Shown here piece after piece: positions 19,825-28,155 of a stretch of DNA of 64,000 nt. The notes below the pieces were generated by a model. That model did not search any database. It had not been told where the DNA came from and saw only the letters and a list, made by a program, of their open reading frames with translations. Numbering within the stretch: the stretch's first letter is position 1; each line of letters starts with the position of its first letter. The stretch is from positions 1,984,001-2,048,000 of the forward strand of contig NZ_CP081150.1 in assembly GCF_019665765.1 (NCBI RefSeq). Direction: 5' to 3'. This DNA comes from Deefgea tanakiae (GTDB taxonomy: Bacteria > Pseudomonadota > Gammaproteobacteria > Burkholderiales > Chitinibacteraceae). The translations under genes and the position numbers were made by a program.

Positions 19825-20052
19825 ATGAATGCCGACTATCGCAATGCCCCGCAAGGCCATGGTTCTATTTCATTATCCGATGGCTCAATCTTTACCATCG
19901 ATCTGCATCCAAGCGCAGAACTCAATGATCGCTATATCGATTGCCACCTCATTCCACCGTGCTCGATCTGCAGCCAACTCCTTACTCGCTGGCATTCAAT
20001 CGCCCGCTGGATGCGCAATGCATGGTCGCAGCTCACTCATCAAAAAATATAA
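19825..20052 (+). CDS. Small hypothetical protein, 75 aa
   Basis: 75 residues with a GGAGC binding site 7 bases before the ATG. It contains a CSIC dicysteine motif around residues 48-51 and a tryptophan/arginine-rich C-terminal helix (RWHSIARWMRNAWSQ). No signal peptide or membrane segment. It stands alone on the plus strand between two minus-strand genes, so it needs its own promoter, which I could not identify in 19555-19824. Unrecognised; reality rests on the binding site and the isolated position. Confidence 0.5.
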   Translation: MNADYRNAPQGHGSISLSDGSIFTIDLHPSAELNDRYIDCHLIPPCSICSQLLTRWHSIARWMRNAWSQLTHQKI

Positions 20053-20064
20053 GGTTTCAAGCAT

Positions 20065-20092
20065 AAAAAATGGCGGAGAATCATCTCCGCCA
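20065..20092 (-). terminator. Terminator of uraA-like gene
   Basis: Perfect 9-bp stem TGGCGGAGA / TCTCCGCCA with a 4-base loop, followed on the minus strand by TTTTTT. It ends the uraA transcript and lies just after the convergent 75-residue ORF. Confidence 0.85.
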
Positions 20093-20144
20093 CGATATGT
20101 ATTTTAATGCAGCCATTATTAATTATTGGCCACAAAGCAATACC

Positions 20145-21386
20145 TTAAATATCCTGCCCTTCTACAATGCCATCATGATGCTTATCGGCTGGCAGCAATA
20201 AATTCAAAGCAATCGCCAGCACGCTCACCAAGCCCACACCCGCCAAGTTGAAATTGCCAACTTGCACCATCAAACCACCAATCCCGCAAGTGAGTACGAC
20301 CGACACAATGACCAGATTACGCGGCAACATCAAATCGACTTTGCTATCAATCAGTGTTTTCAGGCCAATCGAGGCAATCGTACCGAATAAGAGCACCATA
20401 ATACCGCCCATCACCGGCAATGGGATCGACACCAGAATCGCATTGAATTTACCAAAAAAGGCCAAAATCACCGCCAAAATTGCCGCATACGTCATGATGA
20501 CCGGATTGAAATTGCGTGTAATCATCAGCGCACCAGTCACTTCGGAATACGTCGTAATCGGTGGGCCACCAATCAAGCCAGCAAAACACACGCCCATACC
20601 GTCGCCAGCCAAAGTGCGATGCAAACCCGGTTTTTCAGTGTAGTCGTTGCCCGTCACTTTACCGACCGCCATCACCGCACCGATATGCTCAATCGTCGGC
20701 GCTATCGCCACCGGCAGCATAAACAGCGCTGCTGCCCAATTCACTTCAGGCGTAACGAAATGCGGTTTCGCCAACCATGGCGCAGCAGCAATCGCGGCCA
20801 AATCAACGACACCCAAAAAGATCGCCGCGATATAACCGACGACCACACCCGATAAAATCGGTACCAAACGGAGCATTCCGCCCGCAAATACCGACACGGC
20901 AATCGTCGTCGCGAGTGAAATCGCAGCCAAAAATAACGATACATTATATGGAACGAGCTGCTTACCACCGCCCTGCCCCATCGCCATGCCCGATGCCGCG
21001 ACCGCCACCGACAAGCCAATCACCATAATCACGGGGCCAATCACCACCGGCGGTAGTAATTTATGGATAAAGCCCATGCCGCGCCATTTGATCAAACCGG
21101 CGATGATGAAATACATAAAGCCAGCAAAAAATAGACCGAACTGCGTGGCGGCTTGGCCCCACGTTTGCATCGCGAAAATAATCGGACCGATAAAGGCAAA
21201 CGACGAGCCTAAAAAAATCGGCACTTGCCGACGGGTAATCAATTGAAACATCAAAGTACCGACACCAGCACCGAGTAGCGCCATAGCCGGATTCAAACCT
21301 GTCAACAGCGGTACCAGCACCAGCGCGCCAAAGGCGACAAATAAAATTTGCGCGCCCGATATAAATTGTTTTACTTCAGAAAACAT
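20145..21386 (-). CDS. uraA: NCS2 family uracil permease
   Basis: 413 residues from the ATG at 21386, which has GGGAGGGG directly upstream; an earlier in-frame start would lie on that site. About 12-14 membrane segments. Two uracil-binding glutamates of UraA are kept at the same spacing of 49: E233 in APTIEHIG and E282 in TTYSEVTG. The next gene downstream on other genomes is usually upp; here upp lies immediately upstream on the same strand (55-base gap), supporting uracil as substrate over xanthine. Confidence 0.9.
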   Translation of the reverse strand: MFSEVKQFISGAQILFVAFGALVLVPLLTGLNPAMALLGAGVGTLMFQLITRRQVPIFLGSSFAFIGPIIFAMQTWGQAATQFGLFFAGFMYFIIAGLIKWRGMGFIHKLLPPVVIGPVIMVIGLSVAVAASGMAMGQGGGKQLVPYNVSLFLAAISLATTIAVSVFAGGMLRLVPILSGVVVGYIAAIFLGVVDLAAIAAAPWLAKPHFVTPEVNWAAALFMLPVAIAPTIEHIGAVMAVGKVTGNDYTEKPGLHRTLAGDGMGVCFAGLIGGPPITTYSEVTGALMITRNFNPVIMTYAAILAVILAFFGKFNAILVSIPLPVMGGIMVLLFGTIASIGLKTLIDSKVDLMLPRNLVIVSVVLTCGIGGLMVQVGNFNLAGVGLVSVLAIALNLLLPADKHHDGIVEGQDI

Positions 21387-21440
21387 AACCCCTCCCAATT
21401 GCAGCGCTAGCTGAGAACATACCCAGCAGCGCCATTCTGA

Positions 21441-22073
21441 TTATTTATTAATTGTGCCAAAAATCTTGTCGCCAGCATCACCCAAGCCCGGAATGATGTA
21501 GCCTTGCTCATTCAAATGTGAATCGAGCGACGCCGATACGATTTGCACATCAGGATGTTTTTCATTCATCAGCTTCACGCCTTCTGGCGCTGCGACCATC
21601 ACAATCGCGATAATTTCTTTGCAACCATTGCGTTTGAGCATGTCCACCGTCGCAACCAAAGAGCCGCCCGTCGCAAGCATCGGATCGATAATTAAAGCAA
21701 GACGGTCTTCTAAATCGCCGACGAATTTTTCAAAATACGGTACTGGCTGCAAAGTTTCTTCATCACGCGCCAAACCCACCACGCTGATTTTGGCCGACGG
21801 CACTAAATCGAGTACGCCGTTGAGCATCCCCAAACCCGCGCGCAAAATCGGCACGACGGTGAGTTTTTTACCTTTGATTTTTTGGACTTGCACATCGCCA
21901 CACCAACCTTGGATCGTTACATCCTCCAGCGGTAAATCACGTGTGGCCTCATACGCCAGCAAACGAGCCAACTCTTCGGTCAGCAGGCGAAATTTATTGG
22001 TCGAAACATCCGCTTCTCGCAGCAAAGCCAATTTATGTTGAACCAAAGGGTGATGAACGACGGTGATTTGCAT
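21441..22073 (-). CDS. upp: Uracil phosphoribosyltransferase
   Basis: 210 residues from the ATG giving [15 protein letters not shown], the family length; upstream in-frame starts add residues not seen in UPRTases. The PRPP loop [12 protein letters not shown] (about 128-139) and the uracil-contacting C-terminal [17 protein letters not shown] are intact. Converts uracil and PRPP to UMP. Forms a salvage operon with uraA downstream. Confidence 0.96.
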   Translation of the reverse strand: MQITVVHHPLVQHKLALLREADVSTNKFRLLTEELARLLAYEATRDLPLEDVTIQGWCGDVQVQKIKGKKLTVVPILRAGLGMLNGVLDLVPSAKISVVGLARDEETLQPVPYFEKFVGDLEDRLALIIDPMLATGGSLVATVDMLKRNGCKEIIAIVMVAAPEGVKLMNEKHPDVQIVSASLDSHLNEQGYIIPGLGDAGDKIFGTINK

Positions 22074-22215
22074 GATCTGTCTCGCTGATAGTAATGCCGA
22101 CATTGTAGGCATTCCTAGCGAAAGCGCTATTGCGGGAAATACGGTGAATGGGGATTTGTTGATTTAGATCGATACCGTACAGACGACAAAGTCAGCAGCG
22201 AAACTCGGAGACTGC

Positions 22216-23109
22216 TTAATAAATCCGCCGTACCCACAGCACAGTAGGCATTTCACTTTTTGATCGATCGAGCAAGGCGCGATGCTGCAAGAATACATTG
22301 CCAAAGCGAGCCCCCAAATCTGCCCAGAAAAACTGGCTATTCACGGCCAGCATCGCTGGGGGAATTTCAGCTTGCATCTCTTTGGGCAATTGCTGCACAA
22401 AGTCACCAGGATTAGCGAAGTATTTGCTTCTACGCTTTGCTAAAGCTTGCTCAGCAGCCGATACGGTTATTTTTGGCCCCCATGCGGATAAAACTTCAGC
22501 AGATACAAAATTGACATTGATTGTCGTCTGCACTGGCAGAGCGACAATGCTAGGCTCGATTTGCCGTACCAGCTCAATGCTGTAGCCATCAATTAGCGTC
22601 AGTTCATTGACCTCCACCAGCGGCAAAATTTTACTTTTTCCTGCCTCTAGAATCGCTTTGCTCTGCAAATGCTTCACCAAGGCATCGGCCAAGCTAACGG
22701 GTTGACCTAAATTGAGCAGTAATTTTTTGTAGGCTGCGACGCCTGCCGGACTAAGTTGCCCCTCTTTATCCAGCAAATTGGCCAAATTAAAACGGCCATT
22801 GAGTTCAGTCAACCGACCACTCATCGCGCCATTTTCAATTTTGATTTCTGGAATTGGTACCGCCCATGGCTTGAGCAAATGGTCGGGCTGACCTGCGCGG
22901 GCGTCATCGCGCAGCGTGAGACGCACCAATTGCAAAACTGACCACGTTGCAGCACGCGCCTCGGCCGTGTCTTTGCGGATCTCGAGTTGCTGCAAAGCGC
23001 GCTGCTGCCTGAGCATCAACAATCCAGCAACCGAGGCGACTAAGGCCGCGACCATCAGCGCTGCGATAATCGCGACGCCACGCTGTTTGAATTTGGATGT
23101 CGGCATCAT
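22216..23109 (-). CDS. gspK: Type II secretion minor pseudopilin GspK
   Basis: 297 residues. Positive prepilin leader (MMPTSKFKQRG) followed by a hydrophobic helix VAIIAALMVAALVASVAGLLML, then the large globular domain characteristic of GspK (LNGRFNLANLL, the SAM-like domain around 110-200). As is usual for GspK, the glutamate at position +5 of the mature pilin is absent. It caps the pseudopilus with I and J. The start overlaps the gspJ stop. Confidence 0.92.
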   Translation of the reverse strand: MMPTSKFKQRGVAIIAALMVAALVASVAGLLMLRQQRALQQLEIRKDTAEARAATWSVLQLVRLTLRDDARAGQPDHLLKPWAVPIPEIKIENGAMSGRLTELNGRFNLANLLDKEGQLSPAGVAAYKKLLLNLGQPVSLADALVKHLQSKAILEAGKSKILPLVEVNELTLIDGYSIELVRQIEPSIVALPVQTTINVNFVSAEVLSAWGPKITVSAAEQALAKRRSKYFANPGDFVQQLPKEMQAEIPPAMLAVNSQFFWADLGARFGNVFLQHRALLDRSKSEMPTVLWVRRIY

Positions 23110-23666
23110 GGAATCAAAAACACTCGTTCGTACTCACCCAAATGCTGCTCGACGGCAAGGCGCACGCGAATCGCCCTTGGCCGACTGGCTGACTCGCCCC
23201 ATTGCTTACGCCATTGATTTTTATCATCGAGGAAATCAAATTCACAGCGACGTAGGTTTTTGAGTAATTCATGCGGTACCGCTTGATCGGTCTTGGCAAG
23301 GTCGGGCTGAGAAAACAATTTGAGCGTTAATGACTGAGGACGGCATTCATACACGCCATGCAAAGGCGCGCGGTCGCCATCAAAGCGAATAAATTCCAAA
23401 CTGCTTGGCACTTCTGCTGAGCTGAAACTACGCAATGGCGGTTGCGATTTGCCTTCGCTATCAGTCCATGAGCGAGGTGCGATTTGGCTTAAATCACTCT
23501 CCATCCGCTCAAATGCCAGCGTCAATTCGCGCCAATAAGCGGTTTCATTGACCACCGCCGTGCGCGTATCAATCACCATATTGACGCCACGGTAGGTAAT
23601 CAAACTCATGATGGCAAAAATCGCCAAGGCCACTAACACTTCAAGCAAGGTGAATCCGCGTGACAT
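23106..23666 (-). CDS. gspJ: Type II secretion minor pseudopilin GspJ
   Basis: 186 residues from the ATG giving MSRGFTLLEVLVALAIF, with the prepilin peptidase site after the glycine and E at +5. A start 24 bases further upstream would overlap gspI and add MPPEWIKP, which is unlike the short family leader. The globular domain (about 35-186) matches GspJ length. Minor pseudopilin of the tip complex. Four bases separate it from gspI. Confidence 0.92.
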   Translation of the reverse strand: MSRGFTLLEVLVALAIFAIMSLITYRGVNMVIDTRTAVVNETAYWRELTLAFERMESDLSQIAPRSWTDSEGKSQPPLRSFSSAEVPSSLEFIRFDGDRAPLHGVYECRPQSLTLKLFSQPDLAKTDQAVPHELLKNLRRCEFDFLDDKNQWRKQWGESASRPRAIRVRLAVEQHLGEYERVFLIP

Positions 23667-23670
23667 CGGC

Positions 23671-24042
23671 TTAATCCACTCGGGCGGCATAAAATACCTG
23701 CTGTGCCAGTATATGCTCAGGGCGCTCTGCTAATGCCACGCTCAGCTCGATACGTCGAAAACTATAATTGGGGGTGGGGCTGATATTCATCGTATAAATG
23801 AAATTCTCATTGCCTTGCGTAATTTGGCCTTGCGTTGAACCTGTCTCTGGATACGCGCGCATGGCCAGCATCTGATTCACCTGATTACTCGCCACCCAGC
23901 TTGCCAACGTTCGACTGCGATAGGTCATCAACGTATCGGTTGAGCCGATGACCAATTTTGCAGCGGCGGCTAAAGTAACCCCGAGCACCGCCAGCGCGAC
24001 CAAGACTTCAACCAAAGTAAAACCCAGTGATTTGGCTCGCAT
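23671..24042 (-). CDS. gspI: Type II secretion minor pseudopilin GspI
   Basis: 123 residues. Leader MRAKSLG, then FTLVEVLVALAVLGVTLAAA with E at +5. The rest matches the GspI fold in size and carries WVASNQVNQM, a GspI hallmark. It starts inside the gspH stop codon (TGATG), indicating translational coupling in the G-H-I-J-K operon. Confidence 0.92.
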   Translation of the reverse strand: MRAKSLGFTLVEVLVALAVLGVTLAAAAKLVIGSTDTLMTYRSRTLASWVASNQVNQMLAMRAYPETGSTQGQITQGNENFIYTMNISPTPNYSFRRIELSVALAERPEHILAQQVFYAARVD

Positions 24043-24524
24043 CAGCGTTGTACCTGCTGCACCGTAAAGCGCCCCATCACATCACCGCTAATGCGCCACT
24101 GCGTTTGGCTGCCATTGAGTTGCACTTCAAACGACTCAATCACGCCATCGGCTGGCAGGACTATTCTTTCACCCAAGGGTCGATTTTGTTGATTAATTTT
24201 TTGCTCAGTCACCTGCACGCCATCGGCAAGTTGAGTCGCCCGTAAACCATCACGTGCACTCAAGGCTTCCCATTCTTGGCGCTCATTTTTTGACCAGAAC
24301 TGATAACCGGCCCCATCGCTGGTCCACGCTAAAGCCCGACCACTGGCAATGGCCTCGTCACGTGCAGATTCAAACTGCAACATCAAACGCTCCGCCGCCG
24401 CCTGCGCGCCATCCCCACGATTAAATTGAAACACCGTAAAGCTGGTTGCAATCAAAATAATCGCGGTGACGACGAGGATTTCGAGCAGGGTGAAGCCGGA
24501 TTGTGATCGCACAGAACTCTTCAT
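24042..24524 (-). CDS. gspH: Type II secretion minor pseudopilin GspH
   Basis: 160 residues from the ATG at 24524, giving leader MKSSVRSQSG and FTLLEILVVTAIILIATSFTV with E at +5. GspH-type globular domain with AAERLMLQFESARDEAIASGR. No clear ribosome binding site is seen, and the start lies 12 bases from a long hairpin that fills the gap to gspG; that hairpin may influence GspH expression relative to the major pilin. Confidence 0.9.
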   Translation of the reverse strand: MKSSVRSQSGFTLLEILVVTAIILIATSFTVFQFNRGDGAQAAAERLMLQFESARDEAIASGRALAWTSDGAGYQFWSKNERQEWEALSARDGLRATQLADGVQVTEQKINQQNRPLGERIVLPADGVIESFEVQLNGSQTQWRISGDVMGRFTVQQVQR

Positions 24525-24535
24525 AAAAGACGCTG

Positions 24536-24662
24536 GATTTTGCGTAGCGAGAAGCTCGAAGACAAGGCATTGCAAGCTAAAAAACCGGAGTTGGCATCAA
24601 GCCAATGAGGATTTTTTAGTGAAGCAATAACGCCGTATTCGGGCTTCGCAGCAGCAAAAATC
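24536..24662. repeat. Long imperfect palindrome filling the gspG-gspH gap
   Basis: The whole gap forms one imperfect hairpin: left arm 24536-24595, loop 24596-24600 (atcaa), right arm 24601-24662. Outer ends pair as GATTTTGC with GCAAAAATC, the middle as GAAGCTCGAA with TTCGGGCTTC, and the inner part as CTAAAAAACC..TTGGC with GCCAA..GGATTTTTTAG. It resembles a dispersed extragenic palindrome. It would sit in the transcript between the major pseudopilin and the minor ones. Confidence 0.8.
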
Positions 24663-24663
24663 A

Positions 24664-25083
24664 TTATTGCCATGAGCCGATGAGATTCTCTGGCTTATCC
24701 GCTCCCGCTTGCCCTTCTGGACCATAGCTCAACACGTCCACCTCGCCATGCGCACCGGGATTGAGATACACATAATCCTGACCCCAAGGATCTTTCGGCG
24801 CTTTTTCGAGATAGCCACCCGATTTCCAATTCATCGGTACCGGATCTGACGTTGGTTTTTGCACCAAGGCTTTTAAACCTTGCTCCGTCGTCGGCAAACG
24901 GCCGTTGTCTAATTTATATAATTTGAGCGCCGCCATAATCGCCGACACGTCTTGCTTGGCCGCGACAATCCGCGCCTCATTGGGTCTATCCATAATCTTT
25001 GGCACAATCAGCGCGCCCAAAATCGCTAAGATTGATACGACCACTAAAATCTCAATTAAAGTAAAACCACGGTTTTTTTTCAT
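24664..25083 (-). CDS. gspG: Type II secretion major pseudopilin GspG
   Basis: 139 residues. Leader MKKNRG then FTLIEILVVVSILAILGALIV with E at +5. The GspG signature is complete: NGRLPTTEQGLKALV, KDPWGQDYVYLNPGAHGEVDVLSYG with the calcium-site aspartates near the C-terminus, and PENLIGSW. It polymerises into the pseudopilus. First pilin gene of the G-H-I-J-K group. Confidence 0.96.
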   Translation of the reverse strand: MKKNRGFTLIEILVVVSILAILGALIVPKIMDRPNEARIVAAKQDVSAIMAALKLYKLDNGRLPTTEQGLKALVQKPTSDPVPMNWKSGGYLEKAPKDPWGQDYVYLNPGAHGEVDVLSYGPEGQAGADKPENLIGSWQ

Positions 25084-25150
25084 TTTTGCTCCGCTTGGGG
25101 TATTAGCCCATAATTCATATTAAATACAGCACTTAGTGCAATACATCCGA

Positions 25151-25654
25151 TTAAACTTGCTGATTTCGAATTCTTGCCATGAAATATGCATTCACGTAAC
25201 GCCCATCGCGAAACGCATAGTCCTTACCCTCTCCTTCCACTTCAAACCCAAATTTGCGATACAAAGCAATAGCCGCTTCGTTGTCGATATACACTGTAAT
25301 TTCTAGGCGGTGGATATTCTGCCAATTTTCTGCCAAGTCGATGGCGGCGGCGAGCAACTGACTACCAACGCCCTGCCCTTGTGCATCATCGCGTACCCAA
25401 ATACCAAACCAAGCAATATGTCGCCGACGAATATGCGGATCAATCCCCATCATCAAATGACCAAGTACTTTACCGTCACGCAGCGCCACTAAACTCGTCG
25501 AGTTTGGCGGTAACTCACTCAACATTTTTTGCCATTTCATTGGATTGCCATACGGCAAATCCAGCGTTCCCGCAAAAGCCTTTGGCCCAGCATGTACAGC
25601 ATTGATTGCTTCAATATCAGCCAGCGTACTATGCCTAATTTCAACTTTCTGCAT
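25151..25654 (-). CDS. GNAT family N-acetyltransferase
   Basis: 167 residues. GNAT fold with the acetyl-CoA loop in VRDDAQGQGVGSQLLAAAI (Q/R-x-x-G-x-G/A around 93-102) and the C-terminal strand VYIDNEAAIALYRKFGFEVEG. The arrangement resembles RimI/PhnO-like or YhhY-like acetyltransferases; HLMMGIDPHIRRRHIAWFGIWV is especially YhhY-like. Substrate unknown. It is inserted between gspF and gspG on the same strand and may be cotranscribed, though nothing links it to secretion. Confidence 0.85.
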   Translation of the reverse strand: MQKVEIRHSTLADIEAINAVHAGPKAFAGTLDLPYGNPMKWQKMLSELPPNSTSLVALRDGKVLGHLMMGIDPHIRRRHIAWFGIWVRDDAQGQGVGSQLLAAAIDLAENWQNIHRLEITVYIDNEAAIALYRKFGFEVEGEGKDYAFRDGRYVNAYFMARIRNQQV

Positions 25655-25706
25655 TTAACCTCTCATAAGCACCGCATGCCGACAAAATACAAAGGCGCAG
25701 TCGTCG

Positions 25707-26909
25707 CTATTTAACTAACTGATTCATCTCAAACACGGGCAATAGAATCGCCAGCACAATCACCATCACCACCGCCCCCATCACCAGCACCATCAAAGGG
25801 CCGAGCAAGCTGGTGAAGGCAGTGACTTTGCGATCGAGTTCTTTAGTTTGTTCAATCGAAGCACGATCAAGCATTAGCGCCAATCGCCCTGTCGCTTCAC
25901 CGCTGGCAACCAAATGCAACAGCAGTGGCGGGAATTCATCGGCGGTTTTCATCGCGCGTGCCAAGCTGACGCCTTCACGCACTTCACTCGCAACCTCACC
26001 CACCGCACTTTGTAATTTCAAATTACTCATCACGCCTTCGGCCGCATCCAACGATTTAAGCAGCGGTACACCGCTGCCGACCAAAATTGCTAAGGTACTA
26101 GCAAAGCGCGCGGTGTTGGCCAAGCGATCCAAATAACCAAGGATCGGCCATGTTAAACGCCAAACATGAAAGCGGTGTTTCAGCTCAGGTTTCTTCAACG
26201 CGTAAAATCCAGCCACGCTGGCAATCAGCACAGCAAGTAATACCCAGCCACCCGCGCTTTTGACTGCAGCGCTGGTCCATAACAAAGCACGTGTGAGTAG
26301 CGGCAAGGTTTGCTTGGCGGACTCAAATACTTGCACCATCTGCGGCACCACCCACGTTAGCATCCCTAAAATCACCAAGGCTGACACAAACATCACCACG
26401 GCAGGATAAATAAACGCAATGGCGATTTTGCTATTGAGCTCGCCACGGGCTTCCAAGTAATCGGCCAAACGCTGCATCACGCCAGCCAATTTGCCCGATT
26501 CTTCACCCGCTTTGACCAAGGTGCGATACAGCATGGGGAAAACACGTGGGAATTGTTCCATACCATTCGATAGCGGCATCCCCGCCATCACGTCAGCACG
26601 CAATCCAGCAAGGACTTGGCGTGTTTTATCGTGATCAGCTTGCTCGGCCAAAACGATGAGTAATTCATCAATCGTTAAACCTGCATCGAGCAAAGCCGAA
26701 AATTGCCGCGTGAGTGTTGCAAGCTGTTGGCTGGATAGACTCAACCTTGCCGACTGGCCTTGTGCGGCGCTTGATTCAATGAGCTGAGTCGCCAGCAAAC
26801 CTTGTTCACGCAACAAATTGCGCGCGTGACGCGGCGTATCGGCGTCTATTTGCCCTGATTTTGCTTTGCCACCAGCGATAGGAACTGCTTGATATTGGAA
26901 TGCCGTCAC
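25707..26909 (-). CDS. gspF: Type II secretion inner-membrane platform protein GspF
   Basis: 400 residues. Two GspF domains (about 65-190 and 265-390) with membrane segments near 165-190, 215-240 and 370-395. Signatures: AFQYQAVPIAGGKAKSG at the N-terminus, FSALLDAGLTIDELL, LVKAGEESGKLAGVM and the repeated LVASGEATGRL. It couples the ATPase GspE to pseudopilus assembly. The start is a GTG with a weak binding site. It faces gspC across a 435-base divergent promoter region. Confidence 0.95.
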   Translation of the reverse strand: MTAFQYQAVPIAGGKAKSGQIDADTPRHARNLLREQGLLATQLIESSAAQGQSARLSLSSQQLATLTRQFSALLDAGLTIDELLIVLAEQADHDKTRQVLAGLRADVMAGMPLSNGMEQFPRVFPMLYRTLVKAGEESGKLAGVMQRLADYLEARGELNSKIAIAFIYPAVVMFVSALVILGMLTWVVPQMVQVFESAKQTLPLLTRALLWTSAAVKSAGGWVLLAVLIASVAGFYALKKPELKHRFHVWRLTWPILGYLDRLANTARFASTLAILVGSGVPLLKSLDAAEGVMSNLKLQSAVGEVASEVREGVSLARAMKTADEFPPLLLHLVASGEATGRLALMLDRASIEQTKELDRKVTAFTSLLGPLMVLVMGAVVMVIVLAILLPVFEMNQLVK

Positions 26910-27344
26910 GAAAGGGTCACTTGAAAGGCGGTCATCCGCGTTTAAATTCTAAAACTGAAGTTGTAATGTAAACCTTGTTTACAACTTTGCATTGCTGCAT
27001 TTGAAATGCCGCCTTGCTTAGCCGCTATACCTGAAAGTTATTACTAACACTCTGCAAATAAATCTATGAATGCCATATTACATTCATCTACTTGTGCTTC
27101 AATACACGCTACTGCTGAATATTTCTAGGATATTACTACCGAAAATGGTAAATTTTCTACTCAAGGTCATTTATTCAACCGCTATGTCGCCTAGAATTTA
27201 CCCTTACACCACAGAAGTACTAAATTATTGATGATGTGCTTACCAATCTCGCGGCACGGGCTGTAGTTTACCGCGCAATAATGACGAATATAAGTAAATC
27301 AAAAGCTTTCACAGGGAATTTCAGGCCTTACCGCCACTTAGACT
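26910..27344. other. Divergent promoter region between gspF and gspC
   Basis: 435 bases without a gene. It must drive gspF-G-H-I-J-K leftward and gspC-D-E rightward. It is AT-rich and contains a short palindrome at 26967-26983 (listed separately). I could not assign promoter boxes with confidence. Confidence 0.6.
26967..26983. promoter_or_regulatory. Palindromic operator candidate upstream of gspF
   Basis: Perfect 7-bp arms TGTAAAC and GTTTACA around CTT, embedded in a wider imperfect repeat GTTGTAA..TTACAAC, 58 bases upstream of the gspF start. Size and symmetry suit a dimeric regulator; identity unknown. Confidence 0.45.
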
Positions 27345-28151
27345 ATGCCTTTTTCTATTAAACATTTGGCGCATACCGTTCAATACCTTGCTATCGCACT
27401 GCTCATCTGGCTCGCTATTGGTCTGATTTGGCAACTACTCACGCCCAACCGTCCTGGCTCGACACTACGTTTAGCGCAAACGGCCCCCAGCTCACAAGCC
27501 TTCAATCCTGATGCGGTATTGCGCTTATTTAATACCACTACAGCCGTCAGTAGCGAAACCAGCGCTTTATCACTCAAAGCGCTAATTTCAGGTCAAAATG
27601 GCATTGCGATTATTGAAGGGTTGGAAGCGAGCGCAGTCGCAGTCAAAGTCGGTGGTGATGTCGGGCAATATGGCAAGTTAGTCGCTGCGATGAAAGACCA
27701 TATTGTGTTGGAACGCAGTGGGTCGCAAAGCAAAGTCTATTTACCGGCATCGGCAACAACGTCACTCAATAATGCTGTGATTACTTCCGGCAATCCTACT
27801 CAAGCCAATGCGCCAGCCGCAGCCGTTGCCAATGTCGAAGCGGCGGGTATCACACTGACTCGCGGCCAATTAACAGGCATTTTGCAAGGCGGCAATCTCG
27901 CCAACTGGAGCAAAGGACTAGGTACCAGTCAAGCCGGTGGCATTTTGGTTGAGCAAGCCAGCCAACAACAGCTGGCACAAGTATTGCAGCTGCGTGATGG
28001 CGATATTTTGAAAGCCATCAACGGCAGGCCGCTGAATAAACTCGACGATCTGTCTTTACTCTATGGCGCTTTCAGCCAGCAAACGAATTTGTCTTTGCTC
28101 ATCCAACGCCAAGATAAGCCCCAAACCATCAGCTACACCGTTAATCCTTGA
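27345..28151 (+). CDS. gspC: Type II secretion protein GspC
   Basis: 268 residues. A single inner-membrane helix (about 13-31) is followed by the periplasmic HR domain (about 60-130, with LIATTT-like ALISGQNGIAIIEG and KVYLP) and a C-terminal PDZ domain (about 170-265, LRDGDILKAINGRPLNKLDDLSLLY). GspC links the inner-membrane platform to the secretin N0 domain. First gene of the C-D-E operon; gspD begins 4 bases after its stop. Confidence 0.92.
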   Translation: MPFSIKHLAHTVQYLAIALLIWLAIGLIWQLLTPNRPGSTLRLAQTAPSSQAFNPDAVLRLFNTTTAVSSETSALSLKALISGQNGIAIIEGLEASAVAVKVGGDVGQYGKLVAAMKDHIVLERSGSQSKVYLPASATTSLNNAVITSGNPTQANAPAAAVANVEAAGITLTRGQLTGILQGGNLANWSKGLGTSQAGGILVEQASQQQLAQVLQLRDGDILKAINGRPLNKLDDLSLLYGAFSQQTNLSLLIQRQDKPQTISYTVNP

Positions 28152-28155
28152 AACC

